Below, piece by piece: positions 26,359 to 35,025 of a stretch of 64,000 nucleotides of DNA. The position numbers and the translations under genes are program-made. Location: NCBI GenBank assembly GCA_039725955.1, contig CP091034.1, forward strand, positions 248,001-312,000, written 5' to 3'. The notes under the pieces were generated by a model, which was not told the DNA's origin, made no database searches, and was given only the letters and a program-made list of their open reading frames with translations. Every line of letters begins with the position of its first letter. Within the stretch, counting starts at the first letter, position 1. This DNA is from Sinorhizobium sp. B11 (GTDB lineage Bacteria > Pseudomonadota > Alphaproteobacteria > Rhizobiales > Rhizobiaceae).

Positions 26359-26877
26359 ATGTCGCCTACCTCAGCCGAAGCCCGCAGACGTTCGCCGCTC
26401 AAGACCCCCTCGGACCTTCCGACCAATGCGATCACCGATATTTCGGCCGCGTTGACCGCGTTGCTCGCTGATGTCTTCGCGCTCTATGTGAAGACCAAGA
26501 ATTTTCACTGGCATATGTCCGGCCCGCATTTTCGCGATTACCATCTGCTGCTCGACGAGCAGGCGGAACAGATCTTCGACATGACGGACGAGGTTGCCGA
26601 ACGCGCTCGCAAGATCGGCGGCACGACGCTGCGCTCGATCGGCCAGATCGCCCGCCAGCAGCGCATCCCGGACAATGACGCAGACTATGTCACCCCCGAA
26701 GACATGCTCTCCGAACTGCGCGAAGACAACCTTCACCTCGTCTCCATCCTGCGCGAAGTGCATGAGGTCTGCGACGAGCACAATGACGTGGCGACCGCAA
26801 GCCTCATCGAGAACTGGATCGACCAGAGCGAACGCCGCACCTGGTTCCTGTTCGAAACGACGCGTCAGGCGAAGTAA
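26359..26877 (+). CDS. dps: Dps family DNA-binding ferritin-like protein
   Basis: 172 residues from ATG 26359, chosen for AAGGAGAG just upstream; an in-frame ATG at 26236 would add 41 basic residues. Ferroxidase residues fit Dps: H50, H62, D66, D77, E81 (NFHWHMSGPHF...YHLLLDEQAEQIFDMTDE). Dps dodecamers oxidise Fe(II) with peroxide and shield DNA in stress. The N-terminal tail is Arg/Ser/Pro-rich and may contact DNA. A neighbouring LysE gene is divergent. Confidence 0.9.
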   Translation: MSPTSAEARRRSPLKTPSDLPTNAITDISAALTALLADVFALYVKTKNFHWHMSGPHFRDYHLLLDEQAEQIFDMTDEVAERARKIGGTTLRSIGQIARQQRIPDNDADYVTPEDMLSELREDNLHLVSILREVHEVCDEHNDVATASLIENWIDQSERRTWFLFETTRQAK

Positions 26878-26898
26878 TAGACAAGCTGAAGTTACAGC

Positions 26899-27801
26899 TC
26901 AGCTTCTGGTCGCCGGCAGGCGGATAAGCCTGCCCGGCGACCAGCCGAGGTTCATGCCGGCCGCAGCAAGCAGAATGACGACCGCGCCGGCAATCTGCAT
27001 CGGCTGCAATGCGTGGCCGAAGGCCAAACGGTCGACCAGGATCGCGGCGACCGGATAGATGAAGGACAGAGCGCCGGTCAGATGTGTCGGCAGCTTCTGA
27101 ATCGCACCATAGAGCAGCACATACATGAGACCGGTGTGGATAACGCCGACGGTGATCAGGATCAGCCATGATCCGCTATCGGCCGGCAGGTTGGTAAAAT
27201 CGGTCATGGGTGCCAGCATGACGATGCCGGTCGAAACCTGGATCAGCGCGATTAGATGCGGTGGCGTGCCTCGCAGCCATTTGGCGGCAAGCGCGGCCAG
27301 CGCATAGAAGAAGGCCGCGCCGAGCGCCAACAGAATGCCGACACCGTAACTGCCGGAGGCGGCATCGGCCTGCGGCTTCGCCTCGACAATTGCCGCCATG
27401 CCGGCAAAGGAAAGCCCGAGCCAGAACAGCTTGGTGCCTGTGATCTTCTCACCCAGAAAGAGTGCGCCGAGCGCAAGCAGCATGAAAGGCTGAGTATTGT
27501 AGACCGTCGTCGCAATCGAGATTGACGCGTGCGAATAGGAGGCGAACAGCAGCAGCCAGTTGGAGACGATCGCGACGCCGCCGAAGACGGCAATAGCGAG
27601 CGACCGCAGGCTGATGATACCAGGCCTCAGCAGGCCAAGCGCGGTGCAGATCACGAGCAGTGTCAGCGCCCCGAAGAAGCAGCGCCAGAAGACCACGCCG
27701 CTAACCGGCTGACCCGACATGACGACGAACCAGCCGATCGTTCCCGAGATCAGCATCGCCCCCGTCATCTCCGCTGTACCCCTTCTGATTTCATCCTGCA
27801 T
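26899..27801 (-). CDS. EamA/DMT family transporter
   Basis: About 300 residues with ten hydrophobic segments and two EamA repeats, the layout of drug/metabolite exporters. ATG 27801 is preferred over 27807, since GGAG is then spaced by 6 nt. The gene is divergent from an Lrp/AsnC-type regulator (27910), which may control it; such pairings are common for amino acid exporters. Substrate unknown. Confidence 0.83.
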   Translation of the reverse strand: MQDEIRRGTAEMTGAMLISGTIGWFVVMSGQPVSGVVFWRCFFGALTLLVICTALGLLRPGIISLRSLAIAVFGGVAIVSNWLLLFASYSHASISIATTVYNTQPFMLLALGALFLGEKITGTKLFWLGLSFAGMAAIVEAKPQADAASGSYGVGILLALGAAFFYALAALAAKWLRGTPPHLIALIQVSTGIVMLAPMTDFTNLPADSGSWLILITVGVIHTGLMYVLLYGAIQKLPTHLTGALSFIYPVAAILVDRLAFGHALQPMQIAGAVVILLAAAGMNLGWSPGRLIRLPATRS

Positions 27802-27909
27802 CGCCATCTCCGTTCGTTAGCGGGAAATTGTATTGCGGCATCGCAGCATTTTCTATAAGTTGAAAGAGGGGAAAGGCTGGATGAACCTAATCTTGTTAGG
27901 AGTTTTGCC

Positions 27910-28377
27910 ATGTTGGCTAACGAGATGCAGGCAGTCGACGATATTGACCGTGCAATGATAGAGGCACTGGCCGGAAATTCGCGAATTTCCCTAAAAGAGC
28001 TCGCCCAGGCTGTCGGACTTTCTTCGCCGAGTGCGGCGGAACGTCTGCGACGTCTTGAGGATCGCGGCGTGGTGACGCTTTTCACCATCGATCTCGATCC
28101 GGCGGCGATAGGCTACCCGCTTCAGGCGATCGTCCGGGTGCGTCCGCTGCCCGGCCAGCTTCACATCGTCGAGCGTATTATCCAGGACACGCCCGAATTC
28201 ATCGAGTGCGACAAGGTGACCGGAGACGATTGTTTTATCGCCCGGCTCGTGGTCCGCTCTATGGGAGAGCTGGACAGCATTCTCGACAAGGTCGCCGAGC
28301 GGGCGGAGACCAATACGTCGATGATCAAATCCTCGCCGGTCAAGCGTCGCCTGCCGCCCCTGATACGGAAAAAATAG
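27910..28377 (+). CDS. Lrp/AsnC family transcriptional regulator
   Basis: 155 residues. An N-terminal winged helix-turn-helix (IDRAMIEALAGNSRISLKELAQAVGLSSPSAAERLRRLE, read as segments IDRAMIEAL, SLKELAQAVGLS, SAAERLRRLE) is followed by the RAM ligand-binding/oligomerisation domain. The start follows TTAGGAG. Divergent from the EamA exporter, which is the likely target. Effector unknown. Confidence 0.9.
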   Translation: MLANEMQAVDDIDRAMIEALAGNSRISLKELAQAVGLSSPSAAERLRRLEDRGVVTLFTIDLDPAAIGYPLQAIVRVRPLPGQLHIVERIIQDTPEFIECDKVTGDDCFIARLVVRSMGELDSILDKVAERAETNTSMIKSSPVKRRLPPLIRKK

Positions 28378-28379
28378 CC

Positions 28380-29273
28380 TCAGAAATCCGCCAGTGGAGA
28401 GAGCATGGCGGGATGGTCGAGACCTATCTCTTTCAGCCCGCGCACCATCAGCCGCGTTCCGCTTTCGTAAGGCACTGCTTTGCCGGACCATTGAAGCCTG
28501 TCCGGGCGGAAGTGCGTTTCGACTGTCGTCGCCAGAATGCCGAGGCCGGCAAGGATTGCGGCAAATGAGGGGATTTCTGCCGCGACCACATCGAGAAGAG
28601 CGAAATGGCCATCCGCCGGCATTTTCCACGCGACGGCTGCCTTGTACTCTTCGAGATAACTCAGCCGGACGTCGGTATCGAGAAGCGTATTGATCAGAAA
28701 CATGGCCGGGCTGCTGGCGACGGCAAGCGTTTCGGATACCGGTTTGCGGGTCGCAAGCAGACCCTGGAGCAGGGCAAGATCCTCGGTATCGCGAGGCTGA
28801 AGCGACCGTGATCCGCTATGATCCATGGCGATGGGCGCCTGTCCGACATATTTGTGAAGCGGCAGCGGACGGAAACCATATTTCTCGTAGAGTGCGGGCT
28901 TGTCCGTATAGAGGATCACTGCCTCGAAGCCTTGTGCCTCGCACCAGGCAAGTGCCTTCTGCGTCACATCGCGATAGAGGCCTCGGCCGCGCCACGACGG
29001 ACGGACTGCGCCGGATTGAAGCCCGGCCGCGTTGACGAGCCGGCCATTGAGGACGAAGGGCATGGCGAAGGCGGAAAGATTGGCCGCAAGCACACCCTCA
29101 TCGGTAAACCAGCCGAAGGGCATGCTTGTCGGGTCCGGACCGCCGAGATCGCGCAACGGATCGATATCGATGCCGAATGTATCGTCGAGAAGCGAGACGA
29201 GGGCGGCCCAGGCTGCCGGGTCGCTGAAATAGTCCTGTCGGAAATTGAGACCGGTCGTATTCGCGGCGCTCAT
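28380..29273 (-). CDS. GNAT family N-acetyltransferase
   Basis: 297 residues. The N-terminal half has the GNAT acetyl-CoA region: [20 protein letters not shown] is the R/Q-x-x-G-x-G/A loop, followed by YEKYGFRPL. The C-terminal half is an extra domain without clear match. The acceptor is unknown. Its ATG overlaps the TGA of dut (ATGA), so the pair is coupled. Confidence 0.82.
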   Translation of the reverse strand: MSAANTTGLNFRQDYFSDPAAWAALVSLLDDTFGIDIDPLRDLGGPDPTSMPFGWFTDEGVLAANLSAFAMPFVLNGRLVNAAGLQSGAVRPSWRGRGLYRDVTQKALAWCEAQGFEAVILYTDKPALYEKYGFRPLPLHKYVGQAPIAMDHSGSRSLQPRDTEDLALLQGLLATRKPVSETLAVASSPAMFLINTLLDTDVRLSYLEEYKAAVAWKMPADGHFALLDVVAAEIPSFAAILAGLGILATTVETHFRPDRLQWSGKAVPYESGTRLMVRGLKEIGLDHPAMLSPLADF

Positions 29274-29740
29274 ACCCCAGTCGAGCCGAAGCCGCCGGCC
29301 CCGCGCGCGGTTTCGGTGGTCTCCGAGACTTCGGCGATGAAGGTTTGGGTGAAGGGTGCAATTACCATCTGCGCGATGCGCATGCCGCGCGTGATGGTAA
29401 AATCCTCTTCGCCATGATTGACGAGAATGACCTTCACTTCGCCGCGATAATCGCAGTCGACCGTGCCGGGCGCGTTGAGGCAGGTGACGCCATTCTTGGC
29501 GGCGAGGCCGGAACGCGGGCGTACCTGGCCCTCGAAACCCTCGGGGATTTCAAAGACGAAGCCCGTCGGAACAAGCGCGCGTCTGCCAGGCGCCAGCACC
29601 AGGGGCTTGTCCTCGTCGATGGCCGCGCGCAGGTCCATGCCGGCTGCACCACGCGTTTCATAGGCGGGCAGATCCAGGCCCTGGCCATTCGGCAGGCGGA
29701 TCAGATTGAGGGTGGGGCGGGTGTCTGTGTGAATGGTCAT
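29270..29740 (-). CDS. dut: dUTP diphosphatase
   Basis: 156 residues, trimeric dUTPase type. It hydrolyses dUTP to dUMP and diphosphate, keeping uracil out of DNA. The five motifs are visible: [17 protein letters not shown], the [13 protein letters not shown] block, RGMRIAQMV and the C-terminal [10 protein letters not shown], which closes over the active site. It overlaps the GNAT gene by 4 bp and is divergent from prfC. Confidence 0.95.
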   Translation of the reverse strand: MTIHTDTRPTLNLIRLPNGQGLDLPAYETRGAAGMDLRAAIDEDKPLVLAPGRRALVPTGFVFEIPEGFEGQVRPRSGLAAKNGVTCLNAPGTVDCDYRGEVKVILVNHGEEDFTITRGMRIAQMVIAPFTQTFIAEVSETTETARGAGGFGSTGV

Positions 29741-29830
29741 GCGGCATTACTTCGCGCCGCAAGCAGCAAGGTCAATTGCAATGGCGCGCTTTAATCGCTA
29801 GATACGCCGCAATTCCACAGGATTCACACT

Positions 29831-31414
29831 ATGGCCGAAAGTCTCGCCGAGGCGGTCTCCCGCCGCCGCACATTCGCTATTATCGCGCACCCGGACGCGG
29901 GTAAGACGACGCTCACCGAAAAGCTGCTGCTGTTCGGCGGCGCCATTCAGCTCGCCGGTGAGGTGAAGGCGAAGAAGGACCGCATGCAGACCCGCTCGGA
30001 CTGGATGAAGATCGAGCGCGAGCGCGGCATCTCCGTCGTGACCTCGGTCATGACCTTCGAATATGAAGGCAATGTCTTCAACATTCTCGACACACCCGGT
30101 CACGAAGACTTCGCCGACGATACCTACCGCACGCTGACGGCGGTGGACGCCGCGGTGATGGTCATCGACGCCGCCAAGGGTATCGAGCCGCGTACGCTGA
30201 AACTGTTCGAAGTCTGCCGCATGCGCGACATTCCGATCATCACGTTCATCAACAAGATGGACCGCGAAAGCCGCGATCCCTTCGAAATCCTCGATGAAGT
30301 CGAAGAGAAGCTGGCGCTCGACACAGCCCCGATCACCTGGCCGATCGGTCGCTCCAAGACCTTCTGCGGCTCTTACCACCTGAAGGAAAACACCGTGCGC
30401 GGCTCCGATACGGAAGTCGCCGTTACGCCGGTCAACGGACCGCAGAGTGTCGCCGACCGGCTGCCGGAAAACGAGCGCGATGCCTTTATCGAAGAAGTGG
30501 GGCTCGCAATCGAAGCCTGCCGTCCCTTCGACCGGGAGTCCTTCCTCGAAGGCCACATGACGCCGGTTTTCTTTGGCTCGGCGCTGCGCAATTTCGGTGT
30601 CCGCGATCTCATCAATGCGCTCGGCGATTTCGCGCCGCCGCCGCGCGACCAGGTCGCCGATATCAGAACCGTGCATGCCGCCGAAGACAAGATGACGGCC
30701 TTCGTCTTCAAGATTCAGGCAAACATGGACCCGAACCATCGCGACCGCATCGCCTTTGCCCGAATCTGCTCCGGGAAGCTGGAGCGCGGCATGAAAGCCC
30801 GCCTGGCACGTACAGGAAAGCAGCTCGGCCTGACGGCGCCGCAGTTCTTCTTCGCCTCGCAGCGCCAGCTGGCCGATACGGCCTTCGCCGGCGATGTGGT
30901 CGGTATCCCGAACCACGGCACGCTGCGCATCGGCGACACGCTGACGGAGGGCGAAAGCCTGGTATTCCAGGGTGTGCCGAACTTCTCGCCTGAAATCCTG
31001 CGCCGTGTCCGCCTGGAAGACGCCATGAAGGCCAAGAAGCTGAAGGAGGCCCTGCAGCAAATGGCGGAAGAAGGCGTGGTCCAGCTCTTCCAGCCGGAAG
31101 ACGGCTCGCCGGCCATCGTCGGTGTCGTCGGAGCGCTGCAGCTCGATGTCTTGAAGGAGCGGCTAATGGCCGAATACGGTCTGCCCGTCTCCTTCGAAAT
31201 GTCGCGCTTCTCCGTCTGCCGCTGGATTTCGTCCGACCAGGCTGCGGAACTCGACAAGTTCCTGACCGTCAAGCGCGGCGATATCGCCCGTGACCTGGAC
31301 GGTGACCCGGTCTTCCTGGCGCAGGACGGTTTCTCGCTCCGTTATGAGGCGGAGCGCTATCCGGCCATCAGGATGGTGGCGATCAAGGAGTATCACGCGG
31401 CCAAAGCCGCCTGA
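29831..31414 (+). CDS. prfC: Peptide chain release factor 3
   Basis: 527 residues, translation GTPase. RF3 removes RF1/RF2 from the ribosome after termination. The G domain opens with AHPDAGKTTL (19-28), then DTPGHEDF and NKMDRE. The C-terminal domain continues to full length without a break. AGGA precedes the ATG. Its stop is directly adjacent to the stop of the convergent LysR gene, with no intergenic base. Confidence 0.96.
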   Translation: MAESLAEAVSRRRTFAIIAHPDAGKTTLTEKLLLFGGAIQLAGEVKAKKDRMQTRSDWMKIERERGISVVTSVMTFEYEGNVFNILDTPGHEDFADDTYRTLTAVDAAVMVIDAAKGIEPRTLKLFEVCRMRDIPIITFINKMDRESRDPFEILDEVEEKLALDTAPITWPIGRSKTFCGSYHLKENTVRGSDTEVAVTPVNGPQSVADRLPENERDAFIEEVGLAIEACRPFDRESFLEGHMTPVFFGSALRNFGVRDLINALGDFAPPPRDQVADIRTVHAAEDKMTAFVFKIQANMDPNHRDRIAFARICSGKLERGMKARLARTGKQLGLTAPQFFFASQRQLADTAFAGDVVGIPNHGTLRIGDTLTEGESLVFQGVPNFSPEILRRVRLEDAMKAKKLKEALQQMAEEGVVQLFQPEDGSPAIVGVVGALQLDVLKERLMAEYGLPVSFEMSRFSVCRWISSDQAAELDKFLTVKRGDIARDLDGDPVFLAQDGFSLRYEAERYPAIRMVAIKEYHAAKAA

Positions 31415-32308
31415 TCATCCTGCCAGCCGCTCGACGAGGAACTCGACAACCGCGCGCACGGATGGCAACTGCCCGCGCCTGTGCGGCATCAGTGCCGTCG
31501 TCGTGATGCTGCCTGCTGTCCAGCCGGATAGCAGGCGTATCAGCCGGCCATCTTGCAGCGCGTCGTCGCAGACCGAGGTAGGCAGGATGGTTATCCCGAT
31601 CCCGGCGGCAGCGGCTTTCAGCAGCACCATCGGTTCGTCCGCGGCCATGACAGGCTGGGGCCCTATCACGACTTCCGCGCCGTCATCTGAAATAAGTCGC
31701 CATTGCTCCCCGGAGAGGCTCGGCATGATCCCCTTGTGGGTGGCGATGTCCTGGGGTCGCTCGGGCTTTCCATATTTCGCGATATAATCGGGCGAGGCTA
31801 CGAGCAGGAACGGGTGGGTGGTGATCCGGCGCTGTACGAGCGTGGAATCGTCGAGTGGCGAGCGGTGGCTGCGCAGCGCAATATCGAAGCCCTCCTGAAC
31901 GATATCGACGAAGCGGTCCGTCACATGCAGCGATAATTTCAGTTTTGGATAGCGCGCCGTCAGCTCGGCCAGATGTTTGGAGAGCATGAACTGCGCGGTC
32001 GGCACGGCAGCCGTCAGCCTGACAGTGCCGCTCGGCTCCGCAAGGCGGCTGCGGACGATGCCCTCGGCCATTTCTGCTTCGATGATCGAGGCCTGCGCGT
32101 GCTCGAAGAACTCCCCGCCAATATCCGTTAGTGCGAAGCTTCGTGATGTGCGCTGGATCAGCCGCACGCCAAGCCTTTCTTCCAGTTCCGCCACGCGTTT
32201 GCTGATCGTTGATTTCGGAATGCCGAGATGGCGCCCTGCAGCCGTAAAGCTGCCGCTTTCAACCGCCTGCACAAATAGCTGAAGATCGTTGAGATTGAAG
32301 GCCGCCAT
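31415..32308 (-). CDS. LysR family transcriptional regulator (divergent from GST)
   Basis: 297 residues from ATG 32308 (GGAAG at 6-nt spacing; an ATG 12 bp upstream is possible). The N-terminal helix-turn-helix (FTAAGRHLGIPKSTISKRVAELE, seen as AAGRHLGIPKSTISKRV) and the periplasmic-binding-like effector domain are of the CrgA/AaeR-like subgroup. The divergent GST gene (32419) is the likely target. Effector unknown. Confidence 0.9.
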   Translation of the reverse strand: MAAFNLNDLQLFVQAVESGSFTAAGRHLGIPKSTISKRVAELEERLGVRLIQRTSRSFALTDIGGEFFEHAQASIIEAEMAEGIVRSRLAEPSGTVRLTAAVPTAQFMLSKHLAELTARYPKLKLSLHVTDRFVDIVQEGFDIALRSHRSPLDDSTLVQRRITTHPFLLVASPDYIAKYGKPERPQDIATHKGIMPSLSGEQWRLISDDGAEVVIGPQPVMAADEPMVLLKAAAAGIGITILPTSVCDDALQDGRLIRLLSGWTAGSITTTALMPHRRGQLPSVRAVVEFLVERLAG

Positions 32309-32418
32309 ATCATCTTCCATGCCTGTGGACTTTAAGATGCATTATCGTCGTCTGCTGCTTCATCGTCCACGAAATCATATTGCGCGGGTCAATAAATCCT
32401 CATGGAAAGGACCCGATA

Positions 32419-33126
32419 ATGTCCCTCATACTGTTTTATGGCGTGCCGGAAGGCTGCTCCTTCGGTTCGATCGTTGCATTGGAATGGTCCGGCCTGCCGT
32501 ATCGCCTCTGCCGCATCCAGATGCCCGAGGTCGTCTCCGGGGACGAATACCGGCATATCAATACGGTCGGCGAAACGCCGTCGCTGCTCTTGCCGGACGG
32601 CCGGCTGATCAGCGAAAGCATGGCAATCCTGAACAATATAGGCGCGCAGTCGATCGACAAAGGACTGGGCTTTGCGCAGGGCACCGTGGGTTTCGATCGT
32701 CTGAACCAGATGCTCGCCTATCTGAACACGAGCTTCTTCAACGCGTTCAGCCCGCTCTGGCACTCGGTAGAGCATGAATTGGAGCCTGCGGAGAAGGAGA
32801 TTCTCGTTGCCTATGGCAAGGCCAAGGTGGAGAAGGCTCACCGGACGCTGGAGCGCCTGCTTGCCGGCCGGAAATGGTTGCTGGGCGACCGGCCTGGCCT
32901 CGCCGACGCCTATTTCACCGGCATCGCCCGCTGGAACGACTTCCACAAGACCGTCGATATCGGACGGTTTCCGGCGGTAAATGATCTCTATCAGCGCATG
33001 CTGCAAGAGCCCGCTGTTCGTTTCGCGCTTGCGATCGAGCATCAGGAGAAGGCCGAAAGCACCGGCAGCTTCATGGGAGAGATCGACCTGGACCAAGCCC
33101 TTGGCCTGCTCCGCCAGGCTGCCTGA
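32419..33126 (+). CDS. Glutathione S-transferase family protein
   Basis: 235 residues from ATG 32419 (GGAAAGGA upstream). N-terminal thioredoxin-like domain (SLILFYGVPEGCSFGSIVALEWSGLPY, given in short as FYGVPEGCSFGSI) with a Cys/Ser near the glutathione site, GETPSLLLPDG with the cis-Pro, and ISESMAIL that binds the gamma-glutamyl part. The C-terminal domain is helical, with WLLGDRPGLADAYF. Substrate unknown; divergent LysR upstream. Confidence 0.88.
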   Translation: MSLILFYGVPEGCSFGSIVALEWSGLPYRLCRIQMPEVVSGDEYRHINTVGETPSLLLPDGRLISESMAILNNIGAQSIDKGLGFAQGTVGFDRLNQMLAYLNTSFFNAFSPLWHSVEHELEPAEKEILVAYGKAKVEKAHRTLERLLAGRKWLLGDRPGLADAYFTGIARWNDFHKTVDIGRFPAVNDLYQRMLQEPAVRFALAIEHQEKAESTGSFMGEIDLDQALGLLRQAA

Positions 33127-33184
33127 TCGTCCTTTGCCGCCCTGTCCCGCGGGGCGGCATTCTCCCATGCTGGGCGGTATTCTC

Positions 33185-33571
33185 TCATGCGGCTGCGATG
33201 ATTTCGATTTCCACCAGCCAGTCTTTCTGGAGCGTTTGAACAACGATAGCGGTGGTCGGCACGATATGATCACCGAGTGCGGCCAGCCGTGCATCCTGGT
33301 TTGCTTCGGCATGGCCAGCATCCCCGAGATAGCTGGTCAACCGTACGATATTGCGAACCCCCATGCCGGCATCCGCAAGGATCGCCCGCAGGTTCGACCA
33401 GATAAGGTCGAGCTGGACCGATAGATCCTTGCCCGGCGCGCCCTCCGCCTCGAGGCCCATTGTGCCGCTCACGAACAGAAAGCGGGTGGGGTTCCTGACC
33501 TCCATCGCGTGAATATAATCCGATGTTGCCGCATAGATGCCGGCGCTAGGACTGTGCTTCACCAGTTCCAT
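33185..33571 (-). CDS. RidA family protein (YjgF/YER057c/UK114)
   Basis: 128 residues from ATG 33571, picked for GAGGAGATC upstream and because it matches the family's usual length. RidA-type enzymes hydrolyse reactive enamine/imine intermediates. The FVSGTMGLEAEG and RLTSYLGD segments are family-like, but the usual conserved arginine segment near the C-terminus (I-E-x-x-A) reads VEIEIIAA, so it may be a divergent subfamily. Divergent from an Lrp/AsnC regulator with a palindrome in between. Confidence 0.82.
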   Translation of the reverse strand: MELVKHSPSAGIYAATSDYIHAMEVRNPTRFLFVSGTMGLEAEGAPGKDLSVQLDLIWSNLRAILADAGMGVRNIVRLTSYLGDAGHAEANQDARLAALGDHIVPTTAIVVQTLQKDWLVEIEIIAAA

Positions 33572-33608
33572 TTCAAGATCTCCTCGAATATCTGAAAGCT
33601 TGGCGCTA

Positions 33609-33635
33609 TTATTGCCGAATATTCTTCGGCGATAA
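33609..33635. promoter_or_regulatory. Candidate operator for the Lrp/AsnC regulator (palindrome between divergent genes)
   Basis: TTATTGCCGAA (33609-33619) and TTCGGCGATAA (33625-33635) form an 11-bp inverted repeat with one mismatch around a 5-nt spacer. It lies in the 78-bp gap between the RidA start (33571) and the regulator start (33650), a typical site for autoregulation and control of the divergent gene. Confidence 0.6.
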
Positions 33636-33649
33636 GGCAGATTTTCCGA

Positions 33650-34177
33650 ATGACGAAAGAAACGAATGGTATTCGAAGCAGCAGGCAAAGGCCCGAACAA
33701 CTGGACCTCTTCGACCGAAGGATATTAGGCGCCCTGGCGGAGGATGCCCTGCAGAGCTATGCGGCCCTGGGAAAAACCGTCAACCTGTCGCCGCCTGCAG
33801 TGCACGAGCGCGTCAAGCGGCTGCGCCGGTCCGGCGTCATGAAAGGTGCGCATGCTGCACTTGATGGCGCCGCGCTCGGCAAGCCATTGCTGGCCTTCGT
33901 GCATGTCGAGGCCGCAGGCTGGGGCAAAAGTGAAAGGCTGATGCAGCTCTGCCGCTTTCCCGAAGTGGAGGAAATGCATTCGGTTGCCGGCGACGCCAGC
34001 GTCATCTTCAAGGTGCGCACCGAGAGCCCGCGCGCGCTGGAAGCTTTTCTGTCCCAGGTCCATTCCGTTCCCGGCGTGACCTCTACCAAAAGCTATGTGG
34101 CACTTTCCACCTATATGGAGCGGCCCGTTCAGGCGGATATGACGGCGGACTGGCCAGAAAATCCGTTGCCGGCCTGA
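33650..34177 (+). CDS. Lrp/AsnC family transcriptional regulator (divergent from RidA)
   Basis: 175 residues. The winged helix-turn-helix (LDLFDRRILGALAEDALQSYAALG, with NLSPPAVHERVKRLRRSG) is followed by a RAM domain. The N-terminal 18 residues are an extra polar tail. No clear Shine-Dalgarno precedes the ATG; the palindrome at 33609-33635 lies just upstream. The divergent RidA gene suggests a role in amino acid or imine stress; effector unknown. Confidence 0.87.
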   Translation: MTKETNGIRSSRQRPEQLDLFDRRILGALAEDALQSYAALGKTVNLSPPAVHERVKRLRRSGVMKGAHAALDGAALGKPLLAFVHVEAAGWGKSERLMQLCRFPEVEEMHSVAGDASVIFKVRTESPRALEAFLSQVHSVPGVTSTKSYVALSTYMERPVQADMTADWPENPLPA

Positions 34178-34240
34178 AGGTATGCGGTGTAGTCCAGCCA
34201 CCACATCGTCATGCATAGTGCCGTCTTGCAAGGAGAGCAT

Positions 34241-34753
34241 ATGATGGTTCGAGAAAACGAGATCCGCGAAAACGAGCTGCTGCTGGACAATCCGCCTGAT
34301 GCAACCGACGCCGGCCTCGTCTTCATCGGTCGGATTTTCACACCGTGGACCTCGCGCATGGAGACGCCGCGTCAGGGCCGGCATGACGGGCCGCTCTGCC
34401 GCATTGAGATCTTCGACCCCTGGGTGCCGGCTTTGCAGGGCGTTGCGGGTTTCGAGCGGCTCGAAGTGCTTTACTGGCTGCACCAGTCACGGCGCGACCT
34501 CTTGCTGCAGAGCCCGGCTCGCAACGGCAAGACGCATGGTACTTTCTCACTGCGGTCACCCGTTCGGCCGAACCCGATCGGCACCTCCATCGTCAAGCTG
34601 GAAGCTGTCGAAGGTAATACATTGCTTGTGCGCGGCATGGATTGCCTCGATGGCACGCCGCTCCTCGATCTGAAGCCGGATCGGACGCTCTTCACGCCCA
34701 TTGCGCCGCCGCAGCCGGGCGACTTTCAGACCGGCGATATGTCCGAGGCATGA
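34241..34753 (+). CDS. trmO: tRNA m6t6A37 methyltransferase TrmO
   Basis: 170 residues from ATG 34241 (AAGGAGAG upstream). TrmO (TsaA/UPF0066) uses SAM to methylate N6-threonylcarbamoyl-adenosine 37 of tRNA-Thr. Family marks are GRIFTPW near the start, [14 protein letters not shown] in the middle, and [12 protein letters not shown]. The gene converges with the TOBE gene, with a 3-bp gap. Confidence 0.9.
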   Translation: MMVRENEIRENELLLDNPPDATDAGLVFIGRIFTPWTSRMETPRQGRHDGPLCRIEIFDPWVPALQGVAGFERLEVLYWLHQSRRDLLLQSPARNGKTHGTFSLRSPVRPNPIGTSIVKLEAVEGNTLLVRGMDCLDGTPLLDLKPDRTLFTPIAPPQPGDFQTGDMSEA

Positions 34754-34756
34754 AGC

Positions 34757-34966
34757 TCAGTCGACAGCCACCATCACGTCGGAGGCCTTGACGACCGCAT
34801 AGGCTTCGGCGCCGACCTTGAGATCGAGTTCGTCCACGGCTTCATTGGTAATCGAGGCCGTGACGATGGTGCCATTGCCGATATCGATGCGAACATGTGC
34901 CGTCGTCGCACCCTTCACCACTTCCACGACCTTACCCTTCAGGCGGTTGCGTGCACTGATCTTCAT
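34757..34966 (-). CDS. TOBE-domain molybdopterin/molybdate-binding protein (Mop)
   Basis: 69 residues, a single TOBE/Mop domain: MKISARNRLKGKVVEVVKGA and the middle VRIDIGNGTIVTASIT are the family pattern. Such small proteins bind molybdate as hexamers and probably store or buffer it. No mod genes are close by. The start follows GGAGGATTCC (reverse complement of 34967-34977). Confidence 0.93.
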   Translation of the reverse strand: MKISARNRLKGKVVEVVKGATTAHVRIDIGNGTIVTASITNEAVDELDLKVGAEAYAVVKASDVMVAVD

Positions 34967-35025
34967 GGAATCCTCCGCGTGTTGTCAGCGAGATTATCTT
35001 CTGGCAGATGCGCCCGTCAAACCGT

